Assembly (NCBI GenBank): GCA_036924085.1
Contig: JAVGWX010000004.1
Span: forward strand, 38,600,293 to 38,664,292
From: Ariolimax columbianus
Taxonomy: Eukaryota; Mollusca; Gastropoda; Stylommatophora; Arionidae
Direction of reading: 5' to 3'
DNA length: 64,000 nt
The position numbers and the translations under genes were made by a program. Below the pieces are notes generated by a model. The model searched no databases. It worked only from the letters and a program-made list of their open reading frames with translations, and was not told where the DNA came from. Positions 1 to 9,870 of the stretch are shown here, piece by piece (position 1 is the stretch's first letter; each line of letters begins with the position of its first letter).

Positions 1-335
1 GTAAACTTAGTTATTTTGGGCATTCAAGAACAACAACAAGATGTCAAACACACATCAGGCTATCGTACTTTGTCCTGAAACTGACCACAACAGCATGAGC
101 CACTACTTGTACACCAAATTCAAGATACGTACCACCAGCGTACGTTACTGTGTTCTGGCAAACATTACAGCAGCACATGTGCCTCAAGACTGCCCACATC
201 ACATAGATCTTAGGAGAAGGATGTGACCTCCGCCGACTTCCCTGGAGGAGAAATTGTAGACGGCAGTTAGACCCTGAAAAAGACAGCGGACTTTATTTGA
301 GAATCCGGAATCCCAGTCTGAATGTGGAACGATCG

Positions 336-440
336 AAGAAGATGAAGAAGAAGAAGAAGAAGAAGAAGAAGAAGAAGAAGAAGAAGAATGAGAAGAACAA
401 GAAGAACAAGAAGATGGAAGAAGAAGAAGAAGAAGAAAAG
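336..440 (+). repeat. (GAA)n microsatellite
   Basis: An almost pure GAA/AAG tract with a few interruptions near 388-416. It forces a Lys/Glu-rich frame on the plus strand and a Leu-rich frame on the minus strand; neither is a credible protein. Several LINEs in this window end in GAA tails, but no LINE coding sequence is visible upstream of this tract. Confidence 0.9.
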
Positions 441-1128
441 CAGAAAACAGGTACTCAATATCAAATATATCAATATCAGTTGTTGTTGGGGATTATGATG
501 TGAGATAGAACGTTTCCTTCCTCGCTGTCTTGCCTTCCTAACTGTAACATAGTCAGGTACCCATTGACAGTTGAGTAGACTAGCGTGTGACTTGACTATA
601 CTTGTAACCTGGCAAATGTTTTCACCAGAAACGCGCGAACCGCTCTGCCTTGGGATTTATCCCGGCTGCTCTGTTGTTTACACAAGAACCATGAGTCGTA
701 TATACTCACGCAGCGTAGGTAAGGCATCTGAAAACTAAACTGTAGTTTAGAAGAGATATCGGCCCAGGTGACCCGTGGGGAGACGGCAGTGTGGAGTGGA
801 GTATAAGAGTGTATATGTGCTCCTAGATCTTGTCAGCACCTTCAGTAGCTAGCGTGTGCTGAGTGTGTGTATAAACAACAATGAAGCCCCGATCAACTCT
901 CATGTCATGAGAATCTGCCCAAGAGCTACTTAACGGCGGTACTCTGGAAGCCTTTCTAACCAAAGGGCTTTCGATTTGTTTTGGGTGGAATGGCGTTGTA
1001 GTGAGAGCTGGAGAGGCGGTTAAATGTAAGAAGTACAGGGTTGCCAGCTTGACTTTTAAAATTTCATAACATTGTCTTTTCCAGGCATTCCATTGGTTGG
1101 CCCCAGGTAATGTTTTTGACTTGTGTGA

Positions 1129-1212
1129 AATGCGCGCGTGCGTGTGCGTGCGTATGTGTGCGTGAGCCTGGATGTTAGGATGTGGCGCTGTGTGTGTGTG
1201 TGTGTGTGTGTA
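1129..1212 (+). repeat. (TG)n / (CG)-interrupted microsatellite
   Basis: Alternating GCGCGTGCGTG and TGTGTG runs. The longest pure TG tract is 1189-1212. Confidence 0.9.
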
Positions 1213-1383
1213 TTGCCGAATTTGTGTTCTCCAAATCTTAATCTGACTAATCTGGAGATGGCTGGACTGCTGTCTTACTATTTCTGTTACGAAAACTATT
1301 TGGACACCAGTCTAATGACCTAAAGATCATGACTTAAAACCTCAGTACGGAATTGGATTTGTTCTTTTGTCTTCTTCTATGTG

Positions 1384-1406
1384 GTGGGGGAGGGGGGGGG
1401 GGGGGT
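1384..1406 (+). repeat. Poly-G tract
   Basis: A run of G with one early A interruption. It could fold as a quadruplex on this strand and is prone to length error. Confidence 0.85.
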
Positions 1407-2333
1407 GAGGAGAAGAGATTGAAATATGAATCTACTCTGTACACTGCATGGCGTCTGTAGTAATAAGCGACAATTATTCCTCAGCCACTTAACTCCTTCT
1501 GGTAGACACCAGAAATAGTAATACATGCTGTAGTGATAATTATTTAAAGAAATGAGAGTATTTTTTTTTTCACGGCTCCGAAATAAGAAGCCACCAAGAA
1601 GGAACCACTTTGTATGAATGCTTCCATCCAGGGGCGCGATGCAGTATTCTGGATCCCTTCCATGATACTAGAAAGATGCGTCCTCTCTTTCCACCATTCG
1701 ATACGATGATACCTTTAAGACAACAGACTTTATACGAACTCCAACTAAGCATGAAGTGTGTATTTGGTGGGAAGGCATATGGCCGTCAAAGAGCTACCTA
1801 CTCACAGCTGCTTCACCCATCGCCTGCCTAATAATCCGCGCACATCTCGCGACATCCTTTTTTCAGTCGATTCCTCCATAATAATGTATAATTTTGCCTT
1901 TGAAGATAAAATCAAACACGTACATTGAAGATGCAATACAAAACGGATATTTTAATTTCAACGGATAATGGTCCAAATAAAGAAGCTGTTTGAGGTTACA
2001 AGAATGTTGGGTTCGCTAATTATTAAAGGTCTAATGAAATCAGCTGAGCTGACTACAGGCAATGGGACAAATGCATCGCGAAATTTGTAAAAGTGATGTC
2101 CGCATTTCGCAATGTTGACAATTCTTTAAAGTTAATTGTCAGAGTAATTCACAATAGTTGATTGCATATTTGGCACTAGTCGAGTGCCTTATATTTAACT
2201 AGGAAATTCTTTGAATTTTGATATATTTAGTCCTTGCAAGAACAGCTTTTACAACAATTACGTTTTGTTTTTACGCCAAGCGTAAATCAAAGGACCACCA
2301 TTTAGAATTGACAAAGAAACAGTAGGTATGCTT

Positions 2334-2550
2334 CTTAGCACTTATAATTAACCCGAACACATCGAGATTGTATCCTAGCACTTACAATTAGCACATACAC
2401 ATCGGGTTTTTATCCTAGCACTTACAGCTAGCACATTCACATCACATATGCGACTTGAATCCTAGACTTACAGCTAGCACATACACATCGGGCCTTTATC
2501 CTAGCACTTACAGCTAGCACATACACATCGGGCTTGTATCATATCACTTA
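2334..2550 (+). repeat. About 40-bp minisatellite, about 5 copies
   Basis: The motif CTAGCACTTACA recurs near 2335, 2375, 2415, 2462, 2501 and, degenerate, 2541. That gives a 40-bp period with one longer unit of about 47 bp. Copies carry the core ACACATCGGG and differ by several substitutions. The array abuts the 3' end of the minus-strand LINE fragment that follows. Confidence 0.85.
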
Positions 2551-3408
2551 TACTAGAGGTTTCTGCTGTGCATGTATGAGCACAAACATCAGAAGTGAAA
2601 CATACTGATCAAGGCCACACCTCACAACTGCGTTGATTATCGTATACACTCGTGTTAAGTCACCTCGAACTCTTCTCTTTTCTAAACACTGCAGGCCAGT
2701 TGCACTGAGTCTTTCCTCATAATGGTAATTATGGAATCCTACTATCAGTTTTGTCGCTCTTTTCAGTATCCTTTCCAACGTGTTTATAACCTCTCTACGA
2801 TAAGGACTCCACATATGTACACAGTACTCCTATCTAGGTCTAACTAATGCACCATATAGTTTGACTATCTCTTCTTTGATCCTATGTTTAATATTTCTTT
2901 TTATTATACCTAACATTGCATTTGTCTTTTTCACTGCTACCTGAACTTGCTCACTCACTTTACCTGTATGATCTATTATAGCCTGGACTTGCTCACTCAC
3001 TTTACCTGTATGATCTATTATAACCTGGACTTGCTCACTCACTTTACCTGTAAGATCTATTATAGCCTGGACTTGCTCACTCACTTTACCTGTAAGATCT
3101 ATTATAGCCTGGACTTGCTCACTCACTTTACCTGCATGATCTATTATAGCCTGGACTTGCTCACTCACTTTACCAGTAGGATCTATTATAGCCTGGACTT
3201 GCTCACTCACTTTACCTGTATGATCTATTATAGCATGGACTTGCTCACTCACTTTACCTGTATGATCTATTATAACCTGGACTTGCTCACTCCCTTTACC
3301 TGTATGATCTATTATAGCCTGGATTTGCTCACTCACTTTACCTGTATGATTTATTATAACCTCAAAGTCTTCCTTCTCAAGCACGCCTCGAGAGGTACAA
3401 ACAACCAC
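2548..3408 (-). pseudogene. CR1/L2-like LINE reverse transcriptase, C-terminal part
   Basis: Read on the minus strand, this encodes the region after the RT palm of a CR1/L2-type non-LTR retrotransposon. In order come a VSEQVQ...KVSEQVQVAVKK segment, MLGIIKRNIKHR, KLYGALVRPR, MWSPYRRE, RATKLIVGF and LQCLEKRRVRGDL. The frame is open from 3408 to about 2836. One in-frame TAG near 2833-2838 separates ALVRPR from EYCVHMWSPYRR, after which the frame resumes to 2548. The related copy at 17.4-17.8 kb has a Leu codon (TTG) at that place, so a single point mutation closed the frame. The RT catalytic core is absent (5' truncated). The N-terminal third is inflated by a 42-bp tandem repeat. Family placement is by motif order; the exact clade is an inference. 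Confidence 0.85.
2940..3359 (-). repeat. 42-bp minisatellite inside LINE coding sequence, 10 copies
   Basis: Ten units of exactly 42 bp (14 codons, roughly VSEQVQAIIDHTGK) run head to tail, phase-locked to the LINE reading frame. Units differ by one to four substitutions. The homologous LINE at about 17.75 kb has only one such unit, so the array is a local expansion of normal LINE sequence. Confidence 0.95.
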
Positions 3409-3440
3409 TGTAACCTGCGGTCAAAGAAACGACAAGAATT

Positions 3441-3456
3441 GAATTAACTTATTGCG
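3441..3456 (+). repeat. Left target-site duplication, 16 bp
   Basis: GAATTAACTTATTGCG occurs here and exactly again at 6339-6354. The two copies bracket the compound I-clade LINE. The left copy ends immediately before the FADD codons of the truncated element. Confidence 0.85.
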
Positions 3457-4262
3457 TTTGCAGACGATCTGGCTATGTGGACCTCTGAAAAGAATCTCAC
3501 CATAGTAAGAAATCGGATGCAGCAGGCCCTAACATCGCTGGAAGAGTGGGCGAACTCATGGCTGGTCAAAATAAACGAGGAAGAAACAACATGTACAATA
3601 TTCTCGCTATCAAACAAACCCCAAAACACCAAATTAAGTCTTAACAGCAAATACCTGCAGCCAAACGACAACCCAAACTATCTGGGAGTCACATTTGATC
3701 GGCGTATGACATGGAAAAGTCAGATCGAGATAAACCGAATGAGAGCCAGAGAAAGAATGGCAATCATGAGGAAACTTGCTGGCACAAGCTGGAGAGCAGA
3801 CACAAGTACACTAAGGAAACTGTACACTGAAAGAGTGAGACCAGTTCTCAAGTATGGCATTGCGGCATGGACAACAGCAGCAAAGGTGAACTCCGATAAA
3901 ATTAGCAAACTCCAAAACCAACCCATGAGAGTTATAACAGGAGGCATGAAGTCAACGCCAATTGTAGAACTTGAAAAGATTACAAAACTGCAATCCATGA
4001 CCGACAGAAAAGACTGCAGAGCCTAGCAGCAATCAGAGAAACTCAGAAGACTGACTGACCATCCAATGCACCAGCGACTAAACAATTTCGGAAATGGGAA
4101 ACTAAAGCGGAGAAACTTTGCAGAAATAGCCAAAGCAAAGATGCACGAAGACCCCATGAACGCACTAATAACACCAAAGCCCATCCCTACTGTACGAAAA
4201 CCTATCTGGAGGCAGCATATATTTCCAGAGTGGTAGAAAATATACCAGGTATTGGAAACAAC
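3457..4262 (+). pseudogene. I-clade LINE reverse transcriptase, palm/thumb C-terminus
   Basis: It begins with the catalytic box IAFADDLAMW and runs in one frame to a stop at about 4026 (190 codons counted from FADD). Visible conserved blocks are WLVKINEEE, NYLGVTFDRRMTW, the stretch from LRKLYTERVRPVLKYG to AAW, and RVITGGMKSTPIVELE. These are typical of jockey/I-type RT after the palm. Past 4026 the coding sense resumes in another frame for a degenerate linker up to about 4262. Both FADD aspartates are present, but the fingers and the upstream catalytic Asp are missing through 5' truncation, so it cannot be active. Confidence 0.85.
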
Positions 4263-4530
4263 AAATACGGATGATAAACACCAGATTGATGTGGCATCTG
4301 GAAGAAAAACGAATACTAATTCCACAGCAAGCCGGCTTTAGACAGCACAGATCCACTGAGGACCAGGTCATCCTCGTAGCCCAGGAGATAGAAGATGCCT
4401 ACCAGGCACAGAAACCCACTAAACGCACTAACAACACCAAAACCCATCACTACTGTACGAAAACCTACCTGGAGGCAGGATATATTTCCAGAGGTGGTAG
4501 AAAATATACCAGGTATTGCAAACAAAAACT
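4154..4530 (+). repeat. Duplicated linker flanking a misplaced RT fingers segment
   Basis: A stretch of about 113 bp (4154-4267) recurs at 4419-4530 with few differences. Between the copies, 4271-4413 encodes an RT fingers segment containing MWHLEEKRILIPQQAGFR and STEDQV, which in an intact element lies several hundred codons upstream of FADD. The order linker, fingers, linker is therefore a rearrangement rather than a natural domain order. Confidence 0.8.
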
Positions 4531-5401
4531 GCCAGACTGAAAAAGAAAGGAGAGATACTACCCTAAGCTTCATTACGAAAAGCTACCCAAGCATTGACTG
4601 GACCCATGCATACACCGACGGTTCTGTAACAAACACAACACAGAACGGAGGGGCATGAGCATTCCTGAACCTACCAAATGGCAGAAAAATAACACTGTCA
4701 TTCGCTACTGGTAAGTACACAAGCAATTTCAGAGCGGAGGCAGAGGCACTGAGGGCGGCAGTGGAAGAAATGGTGACACACAGTGAAAATGAGAGCCATA
4801 TAGTCCTGCTGACAGATGCTCTCGCCGTAGTCACAGCGCTAAAAAGCCAGAAAAACACTGAGCTTAATGACTTAAGAGCAGCACTCTGCAAACTGTGCCA
4901 GCAGTCCGCACCAAAAAGGGTAGTGGTACAGTGGGTCCCATCACACTGCAACATCCAAGGCAACGAGGAGGCAGACAGACTGGCAAAAGAAGGTGCAAGA
5001 CTACCACAAACAGATACAGTGTGACGTACGAAGAGTCAAAACGGCTTATCAAAGCCAGATACATGACCAAATGGGAAACCGAACATACTGGTTACACCAA
5101 AAACGATGCCTATTACCAGTTGAACCGAAGAGAGCAGGTCGTTGTCTTCAGACTTCGCACTGGCCACAATAGACTGAGGTACCACCTATTCAACAAATTG
5201 AAGATAGGGTGTACCGACGAATGCCCGTGCGGTACTGGTAAAATGACCGCTGAACATCTGCTGCAGAACTGCCCGACATACGAGGATCAGAGAGAGCAGA
5301 TGTGGCCATCACCAGTGGAACTGCAAGATAAGCTCTATGGCAGTGGCGACAGCCTCAGGATGACCGCCGCTTTTTTCGAAAAAATAATGGTTACTGTCTG
5401 A
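4527..5401 (+). pseudogene. RNase H and zinc-knuckle module, copy 1 (broken frame)
   Basis: The RNase H fold carries all four expected acidic positions: YTDGS (first Asp), FRAEAEAL (Glu), LLTDALAVV (Asp) and GNEEADRLAKEG after SHCN (Asp). The frame is interrupted by TGA at about 4657-4659, where copy 2 has GGA. A 1-bp loss near 5020 then shifts the rest into the frame encoding YEESKRL through the C-terminal ECPCGTGKMTAEHLL and NCPTY zinc-knuckle-like block (C-x-C, H, C). It ends in FFEKI...TV just before a GAA tail. Catalytic residues are kept while the frame is lost, the reverse of copy 2. Confidence 0.9.
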
Positions 5402-5430
5402 CTGCGTACGCAGAAGAAGAAGAAGAAGGA

Positions 5431-6312
5431 AACAAAAACTGCCAGACTGAAAAGGAAAGGAGAGATACTACCCTAAGCTTTATATCGGAAAACTACCCAA
5501 TCATGGACTGGACCCATGATTACACCTACGGTTCTATAACAAACATAACACAGAACGGAGAGGCAGGAGCATTTCTAAACCTAACAAATGGCAGAAAAAT
5601 AACACTGTCATTCGCTACTGGAAAATACACAAGCAATTTCAGAGCGGAGGCAGAGGCACTGAGGGTGGCAGTGGAAGAAATGGTGACAGGTAAAAGTAAT
5701 GAAAGCCATATAGTCCTGCTTACATATGCCTTGGCTGTAGTCACAGCACTAAAAAGCCAGAAAAATACTGAACTTAATGATTTAAGAGCAATACTCTGTC
5801 AACTATGCCAGCAGTCCGCACTAAAAAGGGTAGTGGTACAGTGGGTTACATCCCACTGCAACATCCAAGGCAACGAGCAGGCAGACAGACTGGCAAAAGA
5901 AGGGGCAAGACTACCACAACCAGATACTAGTATGACATACGAAGAGTCAAAACGGCTCATTAGAGCTAGATACATGACCAAATGGGAAATCGAACATACT
6001 GGCTACACAAAAAACGATGCCTATTACCAGTTGAACAGAAGAGAGCAGGTCGTGGTCTTCAGACTTCGCACTGGCCACAATAGACTGAGGTACCACCTAT
6101 TCAACAAATTGAAGATAGGTGGCACTGAAGAATGCCCGTGTAGTACCGGGAAAATGACCGCTGAGCATTTGCTGCAAAACTGCTCAACATACGAGGATCA
6201 GAGAGAGCAGATGTGGCCATCACCAGTGGCAACACTAGACAAGCTCTATGGCAGTGTCAACAGCCTCAGCATGACCGCTGCTTTTTTCGAAAAAATAAAG
6301 GTTGATGTCTGA
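5431..6312 (+). CDS. RNase H and zinc-knuckle module, copy 2 (open frame, catalytic Asp lost)
   Basis: An uninterrupted frame of 269 codons counted from Met at 5503; sense sequence extends slightly upstream to the duplication start near 5431. It matches copy 1 along its whole length. Residues: Tyr9 replaces the first catalytic Asp (TYGS instead of TDGS), the FRAEAEAL Glu is kept (49/51), Tyr75 replaces the third acidic residue (LLTYAL instead of LLTDAL), and Asp128 in GNEQADRL is kept. The C-terminal knuckle keeps Cys211, Cys213, His222 and Cys227. Two of four metal ligands are gone, so RNase H activity is not expected even though the frame is intact. The start codon is only the first Met of the truncated copy and has no special status. 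Confidence 0.85.
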   Translation, partial: NKNCQTEKERRDTTLSFISENYPIMDWTHDYTYGSITNITQNGEAGAFLNLTNGRKITLSFATGKYTSNFRAEAEALRVAVEEMVTGKSNESHIVLLTYALAVVTALKSQKNTELNDLRAILCQLCQQSALKRVVVQWVTSHCNIQGNEQADRLAKEGARLPQPDTSMTYEESKRLIRARYMTKWEIEHTGYTKNDAYYQLNRREQVVVFRLRTGHNRLRYHLFNKLKIGGTEECPCSTGKMTAEHLLQNCSTYEDQREQMWPSPVATLDKLYGSVNSLSMTAAFFEKIKVDV

Positions 6313-6338
6313 CTGCGTACGATGAAGAAGAAGAAGAA

Positions 6339-6354
6339 GAATTAACTTATTGCG
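6339..6354 (+). repeat. Right target-site duplication, 16 bp
   Basis: An exact copy of the 16-bp sequence at 3441-3456, immediately after the GAA tail of copy 2. Joining the flanks across it restores a plausible empty site. Confidence 0.85.
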
Positions 6355-6898
6355 ATTAACCTCCAACACGGCATGGATATAGTCTGGCCACTCTGCGATG
6401 ACTGGTCGAGCTTGAGTAACCCTGCTAGTAGTAATTCTCACACCGACATTGCCTCAAGGATCATTGAGGCTCACAAACTCTCCAACATTGGCAATGTATA
6501 CTGACATATGGAAAGATTGTAAGGACACAGATAAAACAAAATATTTTAAAGACAAAACACCCTCACATAGGACAGAGATAGCCAAACTTTTCCCCTGGAG
6601 GGTATGTGGATTCTATAAGGTCTCTACTGGGCCGTATGTGATAAAAATAAATTTACTAAATAACGAACTTAATTTTCACACAAAAATACATTTATTAATT
6701 TATAAATTTGATGCACAAAGAAAGTAATAAATTATTATATAATTTAACCATATCATGATATCCAAAATAACATGAGATATGCCATTTTAGCCTAAATGCT
6801 GTTTAATAACTACGTTTATTAATATCCAGTTATTTATCCTTTGGAATGACTCATACATAAACGAAGAAAGAATAGAATATAATATTTCGATGACCTAA
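6355..6898. other. Unassigned AT-rich stretch
   Basis: A 92-codon plus-strand frame (6449-6727) has no recognisable motif. The DNA is strongly AT-rich from about 6620. I see no element ends. Confidence 0.5.
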
Positions 6899-7663
6899 GC
6901 ACTATTATTGGCAAATTTAAAGATTCAGACAGTCTGTATGTGCTGGCGGATTTCAATGGTAGAATTGGGACAACCGAGATCATCATGGGAAGCACAAATA
7001 GGACCGTTTAGCGATAGCAAGCTCTTAACCTATGTGCAGAACATGATCTAATTATCGGTAACACTTTCTATCAACACCGTAGAGGTCAAATACTCACTTG
7101 GTATAGATGGAACAACGTAATCCAAATATCCCAGATAGATAACTAACATTTACATAAATTGCTGAAAAAATAGAGGAAGAGGTCGCAGCTTTACAAGTAC
7201 TTTAGCAAGTACAAGCAACGTAAAAGTTGGGTGGCAATTTTTCAAAGCTACAATTCTAAACATAGTCAAAAAGGAATGCGGGCTCAAAAAGCTTGGCACA
7301 CATACAAAGCACACACGATGGTGGAATGGAGAAGTCAAAAGTTCAATACAAGAAAAAAAGAAATGTTATCACAAATGGTAGAAATAAAAAAAGCCTAAGA
7401 TGGTTACAAAGCTTACAGACAAGTCGCAAGAGAAAGCAACAAACAAAAAAAATGTACAAATTGCAAAGTCTGATTTATGGACAAAATATGGAGAGCATGT
7501 AGCAAACTTATGTACATCCTCACCTAGAAGTTTTTACAGAAGCATCGAGGCGATGAAAGTGAGAAAGGAAAAGTTTAATCCACCGATAATTTTCAACAAT
7601 AACACCAAAGAAAACAACAACCAACTCACCAACAGTCAAAACGTAAGAAACAGACGGAGCGAA

Positions 7664-7907
7664 TACTTTAGCGAGTTGCTAAACCCAGGATAGTATAAAC
7701 CAGCACAGCGCCAGATGGAGAGAGTACTTTAGCGAGTTGCTAAACCCAGGATACTATAAACCAGCACAGCGCCAGATGGAGAGAGTACTTTAGCGAGTTG
7801 CTAAACCCAGGATACTATAAACCAGCACAGCGCCAGATGGAGAGAGTACTTTAGCGAGTTGCTAAACCCAGGATACTATAAACCAGCACAGCACCAGATG
7901 GAGAATG
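7664..7907 (+). repeat. 61-bp tandem repeat inside the LINE, 4 copies
   Basis: The motif TACTTTAGCGAGTTGCTAAA recurs at 7664, 7725, 7786 and 7847, exactly 61 bp apart and almost identical. It lies at the linker just before RT. Because 61 is not a multiple of three, the duplication itself destroys the frame, so it arose after or with inactivation. Confidence 0.95.
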
Positions 7908-8002
7908 AGCGCAGCTTAGAAATATTGAAATCAGAGGTGGAAGCGGCCCTGTGAGACAGCCAGAACAATAATACAGCAGGCATAGCTGGTATCACGACAG
8001 AA

Positions 8003-8413
8003 ATGCTATTAGTCTGCAGGAAAACGGCAGTTGACAGGCTGACCATAGTATTTAATGTGGCCTGGGCGTCGAGAAAGGTACCGACAGACTGGCAAGGGGC
8101 GATCATCGTTCCTATTTGGACAAATAAAGGCGACAAGCGAGAGTGCGAAACGTATAGAGGAATACCTCTTCTAAGCCACAAAGGCAAGATATATGCAAAG
8201 ATACTAGAAAGAAGAGCAAGACCGAAACTGGAACCCCAACTAGGAAATAATCAGTTCGGGTTCAGGAGAGGAAAGAGCTGCACAGACGCAATATTTACAT
8301 TGAGACAAATATGCGAACAGTATATAGAATACGATGGAAACAACATCCTTATATTAATAGATCAAGAAAGTGCGTTCGATAGAGTCCATAGAATAAACTA
8401 TGGGAGATCCTGA
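8003..8413 (+). pseudogene. LINE reverse transcriptase fingers/palm fragment
   Basis: The longest open RT frame of this element (136 codons). It has the fingers signature NQFGFRRGKSCTDAIF and the catalytic motif A, ILIDQESAFDRV, with its Asp intact. The frame is lost at about 8410, where the sequence continues out of frame toward a decayed FADD box. Confidence 0.85.
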
Positions 8414-9006
8414 CAGGTCCTCTCCTTAATTAACATCAAAGCCCTATATCACGACAGTCAGAGTGCAGTAAGAGCAACAGAATGTAAGTTAGAGTGGTTT
8501 CCCATCTCATCAGACGTCAGACAGGATTGGGTTCTCTCACCACTCCTGTTTGTCACTTATATGAATAAAATCACCCAGGAGGCAAAAACAGAACAGGAAA
8601 GTACCAACGGATTGCTTTTTTTGCAGCCGACCAATGTCTCATCTCCTCCAATAAAAACCTACAAAGTCACATTGACTCACTCTTCTGGAACTGTCAAAAG
8701 TACGATATGAATATCAATACATCGAAAACAGAGGCAATGAATATAGATAGAAAGCACACCACACTTGATATTCATGTGAATGAAACAAAAATAAAGCAGG
8801 TACAGGAATTTATGTATTTGGGAGCTATCTTTACTGAAGATGGCAGACTCGACAGAGAGATAGAGACGAGAGTGCAGAGGGCAAATACTGTCACGTACCA
8901 GCAGTGTCCACTACCAAGACACACCGAGATTTCCCTCCAAGCAAAAAATCAGATGATAAATAGTATGTTTATCTAAACCCTGTGCTACCAGTGCCAGTCA
9001 TAGGCA

Positions 9007-9507
9007 TTGAATAAGGCACAGGAACGAAAGTTAACCACCTGCGAAATGCGATGTCTACAAAAGGTCACTAGCAACACCAAAAGCGACAGAATCACTAATA
9101 TGAGTATTCGGGCGCGGGTTGGAACAATTCCCTCCTTACAATACATAGAGCAGCAGAGAATGAATTGGTTTGGCCACATTGTGAGAATGCAACCAGACCA
9201 TATTGTTCATTCACTTTTCTACAGGAGAACATCAGGAAGAAGGGCTAGAGGTAGACCGAGGAAAATGTGGATAGACAGCGTAAAAGAGACCTGCCGTAAA
9301 ATTGTGGAAAAATGTTACTCGAACCATGAGAGAAGGGAAAGACAAATACATACCACGACACTGGGCTACAACCCGGTAGAAAGTGAGACGACACTGAGCT
9401 ACAACCTGGTAGAGTATGAGACGACAAAAGAAGAAGAAGAAGAAGAAGAAGAAGAAGAAGAAGAAGAACGACGCAAACTGTTATCGTTAGTGGGATGTTC
9501 CCAATAG
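9007..9507 (+). pseudogene. LINE C-terminal domain running into its GAA tail
   Basis: About 140 codons of the C-terminal LINE domain with MNWFGHIVRMQ and RRARGRPRKMWIDSVKE, blocks common at the end of RT proteins of this type. The frame then reads through the GAA tail as poly-Glu. No ordinary stop precedes the tail, which suggests the original stop was lost. Confidence 0.8.
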
Positions 9508-9597
9508 TCAACTATAGCTCTACCTGACCAATATATAGCTTCCATTTTTGTTTGGATTTCTCGACAGATAATATCAAGAATATCAAGAGTAGTCTTT

Positions 9598-9870
9598 TAC
9601 CTTCGAAAATTTTTCGTTATGTTTGGCAATTTTATAAACTCCCTTATGGCATCCTCTTGTACATTTGTCTGTTTTCCAACAATATTTTGTTGCTGTTTTA
9701 AACTTCGCAGCAAGTTACAACAAACGTTTTACTTTAATTCACTTTCTGATAAATTACTTCCAAACTGTGAGTGCTTAGTTTTAAAATGTCTCCTCAAATT
9801 GTGCTCCCTAAAAACATCAACGTTGTCGTGGCATATTAGGCACTCGCACACTACATTCATTTGAACATTT
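9598..9870 (-). pseudogene. BED/hAT-type zinc-finger protein fragment, N-terminal
   Basis: Read from about 9865 downward, one minus frame gives CECLICHDNVDVFREHNLRR followed by HFKTKHS. This is the C-x2-C...H-x3-5-H finger with EHNLRRH found at the N-terminus of hAT-derived ZBED/GTF2IRD2-like proteins. After a stop and frame changes, EDAIREFIKLPNI may be the start of the following helix block. It is short and broken. Assignment rests on the finger motif and is moderately uncertain. Confidence 0.5.

Larger units (their letters stand above)
1..2333. other. Unassigned non-coding stretch
   Basis: No open frame here resembles a known protein, and all are short (about 60-75 codons). Apart from the simple repeats listed separately I see no element ends and no tRNA-like promoter boxes. 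Base composition is mixed, drifting AT-rich after about 1850. Confidence 0.6.
3457..6338 (+). mobile_element. Compound 5'-truncated I-clade-like LINE
   Basis: A 2.9-kb insertion bounded by 16-bp direct repeats. It starts exactly at the RT catalytic motif FADD (3457-3468) and ends in a GAA-rich tail. Modules in order: RT palm/thumb C-terminus; a linker; an out-of-place RT segment; the linker again; RNase H plus zinc-knuckle copy 1; a short GAA tail (5411-5429); RNase H plus zinc-knuckle copy 2; a GAA tail. RNase H after RT is characteristic of the I group of non-LTR elements. Either the whole mosaic was inserted in one event, or copy 2 later landed in copy 1's GAA tail, where its own duplication would be invisible. 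Confidence 0.85.
6899..9468 (+). mobile_element. Degenerate LINE with endonuclease, RT and GAA tail
   Basis: A single plus-strand non-LTR retrotransposon whose frames are broken many times. The apurinic-type endonuclease remnant is at about 6935-7140: LYVLADFNGRIGT (the GDFN-like motif), then LIIGNTF, LTWYRW and QID. RT follows: VPTDWQGAIIVPIW and GKIYAKILERR, then FGFRRGKSCTDAIF and ILIDQESAFDRV (8003-8413). The FADD box near 8620 reads FAADQ, so its first Asp is lost. Next come MNINTSKTEAMNIDRK and FMYLGAIFTEDGRLD (8707-8976). The C-terminus (9007-9420) has EMRCLQKV, RMNWFGHIVRM and RARGRPRKMW. The element ends in a pure GAA tract (9427-9468). The style is RTE/CR1-like without RNase H; the clade is uncertain. 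Confidence 0.85.

Noticed and set aside
297..503. Lys/Glu-rich protein over GAA repeats
   Set aside because: Pure microsatellite translation, with no sequence outside the repeat.
2947..3447. 166-codon plus frame (LLTHFTC repeats)
   Set aside because: Antisense shadow of the 42-bp repeat within the minus-strand LINE.
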